From an uncultured Clostridia bacterium (GTDB lineage: Bacteria; Bacillota; Clostridia; Christensenellales; UBA1242): a DNA stretch of 16,998 nucleotides. Positions within the stretch are counted from its first letter, which is position 1; every line of letters starts with the position of its first letter. The notes beneath the pieces were generated by a model. That model saw only the letters and a list, made by a program, of their open reading frames with translations. It made no database searches and had not been told where the DNA came from. Positions 1 through 6,990 of the stretch are shown here, piece after piece. Made by a program: the position numbers and the translations under genes. Where the stretch lies: contig CALNBM010000057.1 of NCBI GenBank assembly GCA_937874195.1, forward strand, positions 1-16,998. The letters run 5' to 3'.

Positions 1-60
1 GTATTAACAAATCTTTGGATGATTATTCCATTTACACTAATGCGTGTTCAGAACCATTTT

Positions 61-840
61 TTATTTTTTTGTAGCATTAGCAATAATTAGTTGGTTTTCG
101 TATAAATCTACCGGGTTTGTGTGAATCATTAGATCACCTCTAGCTATCATAATATTTGATTCTTTTGATATTTCTGAAACATTCAAAACGCCCTTGGCTG
201 TTTCTATTTTGCTTATAATTTGTGTTGAAGGTAGAAAATCGGTTAACTCTTTTACTTGCATAGGGAATGAAACAAATGAACATGCAACGCTATCCGGTTC
301 AATCTTTTGTAATAATTCGAAAATTTTTGTCTTGTAAATCGTTTTTAATACCAGATTTTTTACAGATAATGATTTATTGTTGAACATTTCAAATTCATTA
401 TTAGCTTTAATAACAACCCTATTATCGTCAATGATTTTTTCTACATGAAAACATCCTAGACCATCAGAATATATAAATTCATCGTTTGTTTTTAAAAATT
501 TACCGATATGATTAAAATTTGTATAAATTATATTTTTATCGTTATAATTATATTCTGAACAAAGTAAATAGGTTTTTTCGCAACATATATTCATGGATTT
601 TTTATCTAAATCAATTCGAATTTTCATGCCTGGATATGGTATATCAATCATTAACTTTAATTTTTCTTTATATTTGTTTTTTATATCCAATACAATTTTT
701 TCTTTTGCTAAGAAATCTTCATTATTCCTACATTTCGATAAATTATATCTAATGTAATTACATTCGTTTTTTTGTAGTAAATCTAAAAAATCAAAAGTGT
801 CATTGTATAACAAAGATTGTCCTATTGTTGTAATTAACAT
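61..840 (-). CDS. Short pyruvate-kinase-like barrel protein
   Basis: 259 aa. The order of motifs matches the pyruvate kinase barrel: an N-terminal TTIG strand, RYNLS (Arg31, Asn33, Ser35, the phosphate/K+ site), IDIPYPGMKIR (Asp66, Arg75), a B-domain-like insert around 120-160, SFV near 188, SKIE (Lys211, Glu213, catalytic in the family) and ARGDL (Asp236, metal ligand). Pyruvate kinases make ATP and pyruvate from phosphoenolpyruvate and ADP and are usually about 470-580 aa. This protein stops about 20 residues after ARGDL, so the last barrel strand (the ATQML region) and the whole C-terminal regulatory domain are absent. No continuation is visible in the other two frames up to the window edge. 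The TKGPE segment of true pyruvate kinases is replaced by IPYPGM. The start has AAAGGA upstream. It lies 14 bp after the Nudix gene on the same strand. It could be a specialised short paralog or a truncated gene; membership of the superfamily is firm, activity is not. Confidence 0.72.
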   Translation of the reverse strand: MLITTIGQSLLYNDTFDFLDLLQKNECNYIRYNLSKCRNNEDFLAKEKIVLDIKNKYKEKLKLMIDIPYPGMKIRIDLDKKSMNICCEKTYLLCSEYNYNDKNIIYTNFNHIGKFLKTNDEFIYSDGLGCFHVEKIIDDNRVVIKANNEFEMFNNKSLSVKNLVLKTIYKTKIFELLQKIEPDSVACSFVSFPMQVKELTDFLPSTQIISKIETAKGVLNVSEISKESNIMIARGDLMIHTNPVDLYENQLIIANATKK

Positions 841-854
841 AACGAAACATTCCT

Positions 855-1370
855 TTAATTCTTTGAATTTATTAATAATTTTTGTAAAATAAATGTATCG
901 CGTTTAAGAAAAGGAATATCATGAACTTCTCCTACTGAAATATTTATATCGATAACTGTAGTAATATTCATCAATTCTAATTCAAATGTAGCGTCCTTTA
1001 CCATATCATCATAACAATTAATATTTTGTTTTAATGTTTTTTCAACATCTGCAAAATAGTAATATGATTTTTCATCGAAAATTTCATTATAATTTGTACT
1101 TTTACGTATTTCATGTGCTATTCCGAATTCACTTATTGTTCCTCTTATAATTGCAAGTCCTGTTTCTTCATATGTTTCCCGTATTAAAGCATTGTAAAGG
1201 CTTTCACCTTTTTCGACTCCTCCTCCAGGAAATTTATAGAATCCGTAAATTTTACTTTTTAATAGAGCTATTTTTTTATTTTTAATTATTACAGCACGTA
1301 CCGCTTCCCGAGAAAATCTATTCCACTCATGATTGTAATTCATTTCATCAATTAAATATAAAATGTTCAT
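855..1370 (-). CDS. Nudix hydrolase
   Basis: 171 aa from the preferred ATG at 1370, which has AGGTG seven bases upstream. An in-frame ATG at 1403 would add 11 residues but has no ribosome binding site. The Nudix box is complete: a GGGVEKGE lead, then seven residues, then RETYEETGL, fitting G-x5-E-x7-R-E-U-x-E-E-x-G-U with all metal-binding acids present. Members hydrolyse nucleoside diphosphates linked to another group; the substrate cannot be read from this sequence. It sits between a radical SAM remnant (stop codon at 1405-1407) and the pyruvate-kinase-like gene (14 bp), so the three were probably one transcript. A metabolic or biosynthetic role shared with those neighbours is inference only. 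Confidence 0.85.
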   Translation of the reverse strand: MNILYLIDEMNYNHEWNRFSREAVRAVIIKNKKIALLKSKIYGFYKFPGGGVEKGESLYNALIRETYEETGLAIIRGTISEFGIAHEIRKSTNYNEIFDEKSYYYFADVEKTLKQNINCYDDMVKDATFELELMNITTVIDINISVGEVHDIPFLKRDTFILQKLLINSKN

Positions 1371-1404
1371 TTTAACACCTGCCCTATTATTGTTTTCGTC
1401 CATA

Positions 1405-1667
1405 TTAACAAAAAATATTTGACAATCTTAGTTCTGCTATTCTCTTGGCCAAAGGATCACAAGAACATAACCCTGATCCTTCAAGTAGTGCCATGCCAGG
1501 ACATCGGTTGCATATGGATTTTTTACTACATTGAATGCATTCAATTAAGTCTTTTTTTTTATATTGAATATTTTTTGTAATTCTTTAGAATATAGCCAAA
1601 TATCATTTATATTGTTTTTGTAAACGTTTCCGACATAATATGGAATTAAATTACATGGGGATATCTG
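1405..1667 (-). pseudogene. Radical SAM/SPASM protein, C-terminal remnant
   Basis: Two frames joined across a run of nine A (T at 1552-1560 on the plus strand) give a recognisable SPASM domain end. The upstream part reads ISPCN, then VGNVYKNNINDIW, then an SKELQK helix. The downstream part reads LIECIQCSKKSICNRCPG, then GLCSCDPLAKRIAELR, ending Cys-stop. The CxxC, C and CxC spacing and the CPG motif are typical of the auxiliary [4Fe-4S] region of SPASM enzymes, which act on peptides or small molecules. The two parts are one base out of register. Upstream, an in-frame TAA lies at 1668-1670 and no radical SAM core with CxxxCxxC is visible. The gene is therefore truncated at its 5' side as well as frameshifted. 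If the A-run were a sequencing error the frameshift would vanish, but the truncation would remain. Its stop is one base before an in-frame ATG of the Nudix gene. Confidence 0.75.
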
Positions 1668-1670
1668 TTA

Positions 1671-2033
1671 AGAGAAAATAGTTTGAAAGGAAGATTTTTA
1701 ATGCAAAACACCGGCATAATTGATGAAAGAGTTCCTCAATAATCACAAATTTACAAGCACAAATGAAATAATAATAACGAAGAAAGGGTCATTTATTTGT
1801 GTATACTGAGCGATAAATTAGAGTTTACCTCGACTTCTCCGTATCATAATATAAAAATGGCTCGATAATTGCATATGTGCAAATACCGGACTTCTCTTGA
1901 ATTTGATATTTTATATGAAAATATTATATGATTTTTTGAATCCCAATTATCTTTTAAATTCAGGATAAATTCTCTAAATGCAATAATTTGAAATAAAAAT
2001 CTCCATATCGGCGAATATGCGAATTAAAAGTGA
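1671..2033. other. Non-coding stretch at a composition change
   Basis: No convincing gene on either strand. On the minus strand, short open stretches upstream of the SPASM remnant do not resemble a radical SAM core. The base composition moves from very AT-rich on the left to moderate on the right across this stretch, so it probably holds the breakpoint that removed the 5' part of the radical SAM gene. I see no transposase, terminal inverted repeat or target duplication here. Confidence 0.5.
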
Positions 2034-2075
2034 TTGATTCCCAATACATTTTCCGTATAATGATAATGTGATCAC
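2034..2075 (+). promoter_or_regulatory. Promoter and possible operator of the XRE pair
   Basis: TTGATT at 2034-2039 and TATAAT at 2056-2061 are separated by 16 bp. The perfect palindrome GTGATCAC (2068-2075) lies just after the -10, where the transcript would begin. Since the first genes encode HTH proteins, this palindrome is a candidate autoregulatory operator; that role is inferred. The ribosome binding site GAAAGG follows at about 2089. Confidence 0.6.
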
Positions 2076-2102
2076 AAAAATATATCATGAAAGGTTATAA
2101 TC

Positions 2103-2951
2103 ATGAACTTCAACGAGAAAATAAAGTCAATGCGAGAAACAGCTGGAATGACACAAGCTTCGCTCGGTGAAAAGCTCGGTGTATCAGAAAAAGTTATCTC
2201 AAAATGGGAAAACGGAGATACAAAGCCAAGTATTGAAGTGCTCCCGGCAATTGCTGATGCTTTTGGAGTCAATATTGACGATCTGTTTGGGCACGTACAC
2301 AACAGCACTTCCGACATTAAGCAGAATGTATATGAATATTTTCATAATATACCTCGTGAAAACGTACTGGACGCAATGCAAATGATTATTTCATATATGA
2401 TCTTAGGTTCATCTGTTCGTTATAATGAAGAAGGTGGCTGGTATACTCCGGATGTGATGGAGGAGTTAAAAGATGAATGGAGGGAACTTATCGAAAACTA
2501 CGACAAACGACCACAAGTCTATTGGCAAGAACATAGCACGGTTTGTAAAGGAAGTATTCGAAACATATGCAATGACGAATTTAAATTTGTCGTGTTACAG
2601 AATTATCCCGGTAATACATTTTTAAATATCCTTTCGCAATATGAGCTTTATAAGGGAGTATTCGAGTTTCTCTCTATGCCGGATGCGTATAAAATACTTC
2701 GTTTCTATTATTCAGGTGAAATGCCGGAGACTTATACTCTTGACTTTGCTGTAAAAAAATCCGGTGCTCCTTTAGTAACTGTGGAGGCATATCAAAAGCT
2801 TACTGGTACTTCTGAATATTATGAAACAGCCATTATCGGTGGTAATGAAGTCAAACTGTTCCATCGTAAATTAAATGATTATGATATTTTGCTACAAACC
2901 GTTATAAGTGCTGCGTTCGGAATAAGTAAAAACTGGGATGGTCACAGATGA
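2103..2951 (+). CDS. XRE-family HTH regulator, first of a pair
   Basis: 282 aa. Residues about 4-62 form a textbook XRE/Cro-C1 helix-turn-helix: MRETAGMTQASLGEKLGVS, then VISKWENG, then PSIEVLPAIADAFGVNIDDLFG. The remaining 220 residues form a globular domain that I do not recognise; it has no membrane segment and no obvious enzyme motif, and probably senses a ligand or mediates dimerisation. ATG at 2103 has GAAAGG upstream and a good promoter 40 bp further up. Its stop overlaps the start of the next gene (ATGA at 2948-2951), so the two are translationally coupled. The next gene encodes a protein of similar length and layout, suggesting duplication and possible heterodimer formation. The gene is less AT-rich than its flanks, in keeping with acquisition. 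Confidence 0.85.
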   Translation: MNFNEKIKSMRETAGMTQASLGEKLGVSEKVISKWENGDTKPSIEVLPAIADAFGVNIDDLFGHVHNSTSDIKQNVYEYFHNIPRENVLDAMQMIISYMILGSSVRYNEEGGWYTPDVMEELKDEWRELIENYDKRPQVYWQEHSTVCKGSIRNICNDEFKFVVLQNYPGNTFLNILSQYELYKGVFEFLSMPDAYKILRFYYSGEMPETYTLDFAVKKSGAPLVTVEAYQKLTGTSEYYETAIIGGNEVKLFHRKLNDYDILLQTVISAAFGISKNWDGHR

Positions 2952-3742
2952 GTAACTTTTCCGATAATCTTAAAAAGTTACGTAAAAGTCGAGGTATGAC
3001 ACAATCGGAACTCGCCGATAAAGTATTCACTTCTGTTCAGAGCGTGTCACGTTGGGAAACCGGCGAAAGCGAACCTTCTATAGATATGCTTGTGGGTATT
3101 TCGTCAGTCTTTAGCATAAGTGTAAACCAATTGATCGGTATAGGAAAACTACCGGAAGATGAGTTATTCGACGGTATAGCTGAATATATTAGATGCAGTG
3201 ATACAAGCGATTTATCTAACTCTACTATTATGCTCTGCCGACAAATCGTCCGCGGATTTTTCAATCGTTCTTTCGAGGATGAATGGAAGTTGAACCCAAA
3301 ATCTCGGGAGAGAAAAACATATTCCACTATCCACAAAAATGGTTTTGGAGGGATATATGCTGACAGATCCGATACTCCCGTAATGTTTACAGTAATAAAT
3401 GTCAAGAATTTTGATTTTTCAACAATTGATGACTGCAAATTACCGGAAATTTTCGCTTCATATGCAGATAAAGAAACATATTCTGCCATGCTGAAAATAC
3501 ATGATATACCGTCCCATACGGGATATGACCGAGAATCACTTTGCTTTATCGCTGGAATACGCGAAGAAAATTTCGAATTTATTGTTGATAATCTTAAAAA
3601 GGCCGGATATCTTGATATCAAAAGTGTGAATGTAAACGACTTACAGACAGTATTATATTTTCCTCATATGTCATACGAAAAAATTATGCTACTAGCTTTT
3701 GTAAAATTGATTTATCTCAATTCGACAGACGGAAACATATAA
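2948..3742 (+). CDS. XRE-family HTH regulator, second of a pair
   Basis: 264 aa. An N-terminal XRE helix-turn-helix (about residues 6-65) reads LRKSRGMTQSELADKV, then SVQSVSRWETGESEPSIDML, ending NQLIG. It aligns throughout with the first regulator. The C-terminal part is unrecognised; residues about 180-235 (ESLCFIAGI, then FIVDNLKKAGYLDI) could form a winged-helix-like unit. Its ATG overlaps the TGA of the preceding gene by four bases. A rho-independent terminator follows 27 bp after the stop, so this is a closed two-gene operon. No regulated target adjoins it in the same direction. The divergently placed radical SAM/Nudix group or the histidine phosphatase could be targets, but nothing in the sequence shows this. 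Confidence 0.83.
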   Translation: MSNFSDNLKKLRKSRGMTQSELADKVFTSVQSVSRWETGESEPSIDMLVGISSVFSISVNQLIGIGKLPEDELFDGIAEYIRCSDTSDLSNSTIMLCRQIVRGFFNRSFEDEWKLNPKSRERKTYSTIHKNGFGGIYADRSDTPVMFTVINVKNFDFSTIDDCKLPEIFASYADKETYSAMLKIHDIPSHTGYDRESLCFIAGIREENFEFIVDNLKKAGYLDIKSVNVNDLQTVLYFPHMSYEKIMLLAFVKLIYLNSTDGNI

Positions 3743-3768
3743 TCAATTTTACACATTTGTGTTAGTTG

Positions 3769-3805
3769 AGCATCTTTGTTTTAATGCAAAGGTGCTTCTT
3801 CTTTT
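3769..3805 (+). terminator. Rho-independent terminator after the XRE pair
   Basis: AGCATCTTTG (3769-3778) pairs with CAAAGGTGCT (3787-3796) as a 10-bp stem with one G-T pair and an 8-base loop. The T-rich tail TCTTCTTTT follows at once. Orientation and distance fit the end of the two-regulator operon. Confidence 0.85.
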
Positions 3806-3884
3806 AAAACATGTAAGAATTTATGATAGGCGTTTGGAACTTTATGCAATTAGTAATAACTACAATAGGAGGTTGGCTATAGCT

Positions 3885-4114
3885 TCAGTTACGACCAAAA
3901 CAGGTAGTTGCTCCTGCTTCTTCGCGCCATCCACGCACCAGCGTTTCGGCATTGGTTTCGCCCGAAACAAGATGTCCAACGGGGAAGGCGTATTCGCCGG
4001 TAGTCTTCGGTGCTTGCAACAACACCTTGTCGTCACTGAAAAGAATTCAAGCAACGCGATAGCAAATATGTAATTGTCGCGATGAAAGATTATATCGTAC
4101 AATGTGCTACTCAC
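3885..4114 (-). pseudogene. Nudix hydrolase, frameshifted and truncated
   Basis: Two minus-strand frames together give a Nudix N-terminal half. From GTG at 4114 one frame reads MSSTLYDIIFHRDNY, then IFAIALLE. After a shift near 4041-4050 another frame reads FSDDKVLLQAPKTTGEYAF, then PVGHLVSGETNAETLV, then RGWREEAGA, and stops at 3885-3887. The second part fits the Nudix box except that the Glu of RE is Gly. Only about 75 residues remain, against 130-160 in intact members, and the region after the box is missing. The GTG overlaps the TGA of the histidine phosphatase gene (GTGA), so the two were coupled when intact. It is a different gene from the intact Nudix at 855-1370. A single-base sequencing error could explain the frameshift but not the missing C-terminus. 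Confidence 0.7.
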
Positions 4115-4707
4115 TCTACATATGAAGGGTCATTTAACCGCCTTATGATACGATCACCATTATCGTTTATTTCCATAAAAGACACTCCGCCGGGTAGACC
4201 GGAATACTTGAATTCTTTGATGTCATTGCCGAGCCACACTTGCTGCCATACACTCAAAGTTACACCATGTGAAACAAGAATGATATTGTCCGCTTCGTCC
4301 GCTATAATCTCACGGCATAAATCCGACACCCTGTTCCAGAACTCGCGCCAAGACTCAGCTCCTGAAAATTGTCGGTCGTCGAATGAATTGACCGGCATGG
4401 CGTTATCCTTTGCCCACTTGCTTGTTTTTCCCACAGCTTCGCCTAAGTTATGTTCCCGAAGTTTTTCAAGATATTCAACAGGGGCACCCATATATCCGGC
4501 AAGCGGTTCCGCTGTCTGCCTTGCGCGAATCAGATCTGAGGAATAAATTTTGTAGGCTTGTCCCTTTAATTCTGCAGAAAGCTTCCGTCCGATACTTTCT
4601 GCCTGTTCTTTGCCCAAATCGGTCAACTCCCAGTCCGTCCACGAACCGACCATTCCGTTAGCATGGTGAACAGACTGCGTATGCTGAATAGTGATGATTG
4701 TTTTCAT
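4111..4707 (-). CDS. Histidine phosphatase family protein
   Basis: 198 aa from ATG 4707, which has GGAGGG seven bases upstream. A GTG five codons earlier lies inside that ribosome binding site and is unlikely. The N-terminal phosphohistidine motif is QHTQS, in place of the common RHGES/RHGQT, followed by GSWTDWELTDLGKEQA and SSDLIRARQTAEPL. The second half has a REHNLGEA segment and SHGVTLSVWQ, which carries the second catalytic His. As I recall, the Gln-for-Arg change in the first motif occurs in a bacterial subfamily with this same TDWELT signature, so it need not mean loss of activity. Family members remove phosphate from sugars, nucleotides or other small molecules. The Nudix pseudogene overlaps its stop, suggesting an old phosphate-metabolism pair. 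Confidence 0.87.
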   Translation of the reverse strand: MKTIITIQHTQSVHHANGMVGSWTDWELTDLGKEQAESIGRKLSAELKGQAYKIYSSDLIRARQTAEPLAGYMGAPVEYLEKLREHNLGEAVGKTSKWAKDNAMPVNSFDDRQFSGAESWREFWNRVSDLCREIIADEADNIILVSHGVTLSVWQQVWLGNDIKEFKYSGLPGGVSFMEINDNGDRIIRRLNDPSYVE

Positions 4708-4936
4708 TTCTATGCCCTCCACTTTTTTAAGTTAGCTTCTGATAATCGTAAAATTCATGGATGTATGTTTAATTTATTTCTTTCATCTTTGTCAAGTAAA
4801 ATTGTAATTGGATTAAATTATATCAGAATTTTGTAGATAAAACAATGTATTCAGACAAAAAAATGGAATTATAGAAATTCATTATTGTGTTGTGATTAAA
4901 ATTATAACCCAATTAAAAGTAAATACGAAAACCATA

Positions 4937-4945
4937 TGATATAAT
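4937..4945 (+). promoter_or_regulatory. Extended -10 element TGATATAAT
   Basis: TGATATAAT fits an extended -10 (TGnTATAAT), but no matching -35 is seen 17 bp upstream. It lies 45 bp before the small ORF at 4990, which has a good ribosome binding site. Confidence 0.4.
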
Positions 4946-4989
4946 GCCTAATGACGATGGAAAACATATATCAAAGGAGCTGTATTTTT

Positions 4990-5064
4990 ATGAATATTTT
5001 GCACTTGCAGAAGTATAAGACTCTTATTTATTCGGGTTCCTTTGCATTAATCGAATTTTTATGA
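4990..5064 (+). CDS. Possible 24-residue small ORF
   Basis: The ATG at 4990 has AAAGGAG at 4973-4979, spacing 10, and an extended -10 element upstream at 4937-4945, so expression is plausible. The product, MNILHLQKYKTLIYSGSFAL followed by IEFL, has a hydrophobic C-terminal half. I do not recognise it. It may be the start of a gene cut short by deletion, a leader peptide, or chance. Its final codons overlap the promoter of the next gene. Confidence 0.33.
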   Translation: MNILHLQKYKTLIYSGSFALIEFL

Positions 5065-5070
5065 TATAAT
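5042..5070 (+). promoter_or_regulatory. Promoter of the 5218 gene
   Basis: TTGCAT (5042-5047) and TATAAT (5065-5070) have exactly 17 bp between them, and the -10 is extended by TG. Transcription from here gives a leader of about 140 bases before the ATG at 5218. A second TTGACA at 5134-5139 lacks a good -10. Confidence 0.65.
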
Positions 5071-5217
5071 GATATTAGTAGTGATATAAAAATTAAATGT
5101 ATGATGTTTCGAGTCATTATATTAAACAAGTTTTTGACAAAACAGCTCTATCGCATTTTACAACAAAAACTTGCTACCGATATAGAATATCATATAACCG
5201 GGGTATAGGAGGAGAAA

Positions 5218-6072
5218 ATGAATCTTAATAAGAAAAAGGTAGTACATATCAGCTTTGGTAAGGGTACAGTGGTTGAACACACTGATTCTCATCTTACGGT
5301 TAAATTTTGCGACGGTGAGAAGGTATTCGTGTTTCCCGATGCATTTGAAAAATTTATTTCGATTGACGACGAATTAATAAATAAAGAAATAAACAAGCTT
5401 TTACATATAAAAAAACAGAAACAAAAAGAACTTGAGGCGCTTGAAGAAGAGGAAAGACTTAAACAAATTGAAAAGCGCAAGCAGGAGCTTTTATACGCCA
5501 AAGTTCCCAAAAAGAGTAAAATTCACCCCTGCTCACAAAGCGTTTTTTGGTGCAAAGTGGATAACCAAAAGGAAGTTTTTGATGAGTGGAGAGTATTTAC
5601 CGGTCTGAAAAAGAGCGGTATTTACGAGGGAAAGGTAAACAAACCGATTCGTCTTAAGAGCAATAGTGCCTGTCTTTTAACCTCAAGAGAGCGCCGTGTT
5701 CCCGAGAGCGAGCGACGTATTTTGGGTGCGTTTATGGTTATGGATGATTTTGTGGGGAAGAACTGCGAGGACGGTTATATATACGCGCATCCCGAATTCA
5801 GGATACAGCTTACGGAAAAAGAATCGGAAAAAATGCTGTTCTGGAATTATTATATAAACAAAAAATACCCGCATGCGATGACATGGGATAGCGGAGTTTA
5901 CCGTTACTTTGATAATATCTGGATGGCTCGTATTTTAAGAGATATTCTTGTTATGAGAAAAGGTAGGGCGACTTTTAATGAAGTAGAGGAATTCTTTGAG
6001 TATTATTGCAGGATGAATCAGATTGATAAAGACTCGATACCCGAACCCAAAGGTGCATTAAAACAAAAATAA
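5218..6072 (+). CDS. Hypothetical protein, SH3/Tudor-like N-terminus and coiled coil
   Basis: 284 aa, start fixed by AGGAGGAGAAA just before the ATG. Residues about 8-50 (VHISFGKGTVVEHTDSHLTV, then FCDG, then FVFPDAFEKFI) look like the small SH3/Tudor-like beta fold found at the ends of some helicases and nucleic-acid-associated proteins. Residues about 52-95 are a charged, Lys/Glu-rich coiled coil. Residues 105-275 form a globular domain rich in aromatic residues and Arg (SRERRVPESERRILGAF, HPEFRIQLT, FWNYYINKKYPHAM) that I cannot assign. No membrane segment or signal peptide, so it is cytoplasmic. It stands alone behind its own promoter, and its base composition is less AT-rich than the following 10 kb. 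A role with nucleic acid is a guess from the N-terminal fold. Confidence 0.7.
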   Translation: MNLNKKKVVHISFGKGTVVEHTDSHLTVKFCDGEKVFVFPDAFEKFISIDDELINKEINKLLHIKKQKQKELEALEEEERLKQIEKRKQELLYAKVPKKSKIHPCSQSVFWCKVDNQKEVFDEWRVFTGLKKSGIYEGKVNKPIRLKSNSACLLTSRERRVPESERRILGAFMVMDDFVGKNCEDGYIYAHPEFRIQLTEKESEKMLFWNYYINKKYPHAMTWDSGVYRYFDNIWMARILRDILVMRKGRATFNEVEEFFEYYCRMNQIDKDSIPEPKGALKQK

Positions 6073-6641
6073 GCTAATTATTAATAATTTTAATATTTAA
6101 TTTTTAATGTTTAGAATATGTGAAGTAGTTTATTAAAACTATAAATATTTTTATTCTATTATTAACAATTATTGACAGTTCAAAAAAAGAAAAAAATTAT
6201 TTAATATTTGAATAGTTAATGCCCATATGAAGAATTAAATACTTTTATAATGATTTAGAAAATGCGCACTTAATTTCGTAAAAAACTAATAATTATTAAA
6301 AATTTACATTATAAAAAGGATTATGAGACGATTATATCAATTTCATGATTTCATTAAAAAATACAACGGAATATTTATTGTAGAAATTGAAAACTAAAAT
6401 TCTAGATACAAACTGCATCCAATGAATATTCTCTTAATTAATGTTTATGAGATATTGATTAAGAGAAAATATATCAATAACCACTTAGGTATGGAGTAAT
6501 ACTATGCGTTTTTTGTGTCTAAAACTTCAAAATTAATAATTTGGCTTAAATTTATGCTTAAAACATAAAATCACAAAATTAAATTTGCTAACTTTTTGTC
6601 TAGTTTATTAAAAAACACTATATATTCTGTTTAATAAAAAT
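6073..6641. other. Long AT-rich intergenic stretch
   Basis: Nearly 570 bp with no supportable gene on either strand. The composition drops sharply in GC right after the stop at 6072, making this a second candidate breakpoint. A weak hairpin (TAGTTT/AAACTA near 6126-6143) may end the preceding gene. A perfect 10-bp inverted repeat lies at 6429-6467. No transposase remnant seen. Confidence 0.5.
6429..6467. repeat. 10-bp perfect inverted repeat
   Basis: TTCTCTTAAT (6429-6438) and ATTAAGAGAA (6458-6467) are exact inverse copies around a 19-base spacer. There is no T-run after it, so it is not a standard terminator. In such AT-rich DNA a chance origin is possible. Confidence 0.45.
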
Positions 6642-6671
6642 AAAAACCACTATATACAGTGGTTTTTTGTT
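6642..6671 (-). terminator. Terminator of tRNA-Trp
   Basis: The ten bases 6642-6651 (ending ACCACT) pair with 6658-6667 (starting AGTGGT) around a 6-base loop. Reading leftward the tail is A/T-rich with a T-run, directly after the CCA end of the tRNA. The hairpin could also stop transcription coming from the left. Confidence 0.75.
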
Positions 6672-6672
6672 T

Positions 6673-6746
6673 TGGCAGGGAGTGTAGGACTTGAACCCAC
6701 CTCATAGGTTTTGGAGACCTAGGCACAACCTCTATACCAACCCCCT
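6673..6746 (-). tRNA. tRNA-Trp (anticodon CCA)
   Basis: 74 bases including an encoded CCA. The acceptor stem AGGGGGT/ACTCCCT pairs with one G-T. The anticodon arm is TAGGT, loop CTCCAAA, ACCTA, giving anticodon CCA. The T arm is GTGGG, loop TTCAAGT, CCTAC. The discriminator base is G, as expected for bacterial tRNA-Trp. The D arm is the weakest part: stem GTAT/GTGC has two G-T pairs, and position 21 of the loop is T, not A. Its own promoter lies 30-60 bp upstream and a terminator follows directly. It reads UGG codons in translation. Confidence 0.95.
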
Positions 6747-6781
6747 AAAAAAATTTAATATAATTATTATTAAACATAAAT

Positions 6782-6810
6782 ATTATATCAAATTTCCGTT
6801 AAATATGCAA
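6782..6810 (-). promoter_or_regulatory. Promoter of tRNA-Trp
   Basis: On the minus strand TTGCAT (6805-6810) and TATAAT (6782-6787) are 17 bp apart, and the -10 is preceded by TGA, so it is extended. The predicted start is about 30 bp before the mature tRNA. Hexamers and spacing are identical to the promoter at 5042-5070. Confidence 0.75.
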
Positions 6811-6990
6811 GTATTATAAAATACAAAATAAATTTCTATGAGATAATTTTTTATCAAAATTTTGTTAAAGAGTTGTTAAAATTTCACCAGTAAATTAAAA
6901 TTTAGAACGTGAATTTTAAGTAATATTTACAATACCGAAAATTTCTGTTTGAATATCACTTAATTAACTTTATATATGAAAGAAATATTA

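Larger units (their letters stand above)
4708..5217. other. Intergenic region with two promoter-like sites
   Basis: About 500 bp without a normal-sized gene. It holds the upstream region of the leftward phosphatase gene, a possible small ORF (4990-5064), a good rightward promoter (5042-5070) and the leader of the following gene. Two symmetric elements lie in that leader: a 10-bp inverted repeat (CAAGTTTTTG at 5127-5136, CAAAAACTTG at 5164-5173) and the 13-bp palindrome GATATAGAATATC (5179-5191). Either could be a regulator site or leader structure; I cannot decide between them. Confidence 0.5.

Noticed and set aside
519..752. Rightward open frame of 77 codons rich in Tyr and Phe
   Set aside because: Shadow of the pyruvate-kinase-like gene in AT-rich DNA.
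3037..3621. Leftward open frame of 194 codons
   Set aside because: Antisense shadow of the second XRE regulator gene; Ser/Ile-rich with no motif.
3759..4073. Rightward open frame of 104 codons
   Set aside because: It begins within the terminator hairpin and then runs antisense to the Nudix remnant, whose motifs explain the region better; no ribosome binding site.
4082..4546. Rightward open frame of 154 codons
   Set aside because: Antisense to the histidine phosphatase, whose motifs and ribosome binding site are clear.
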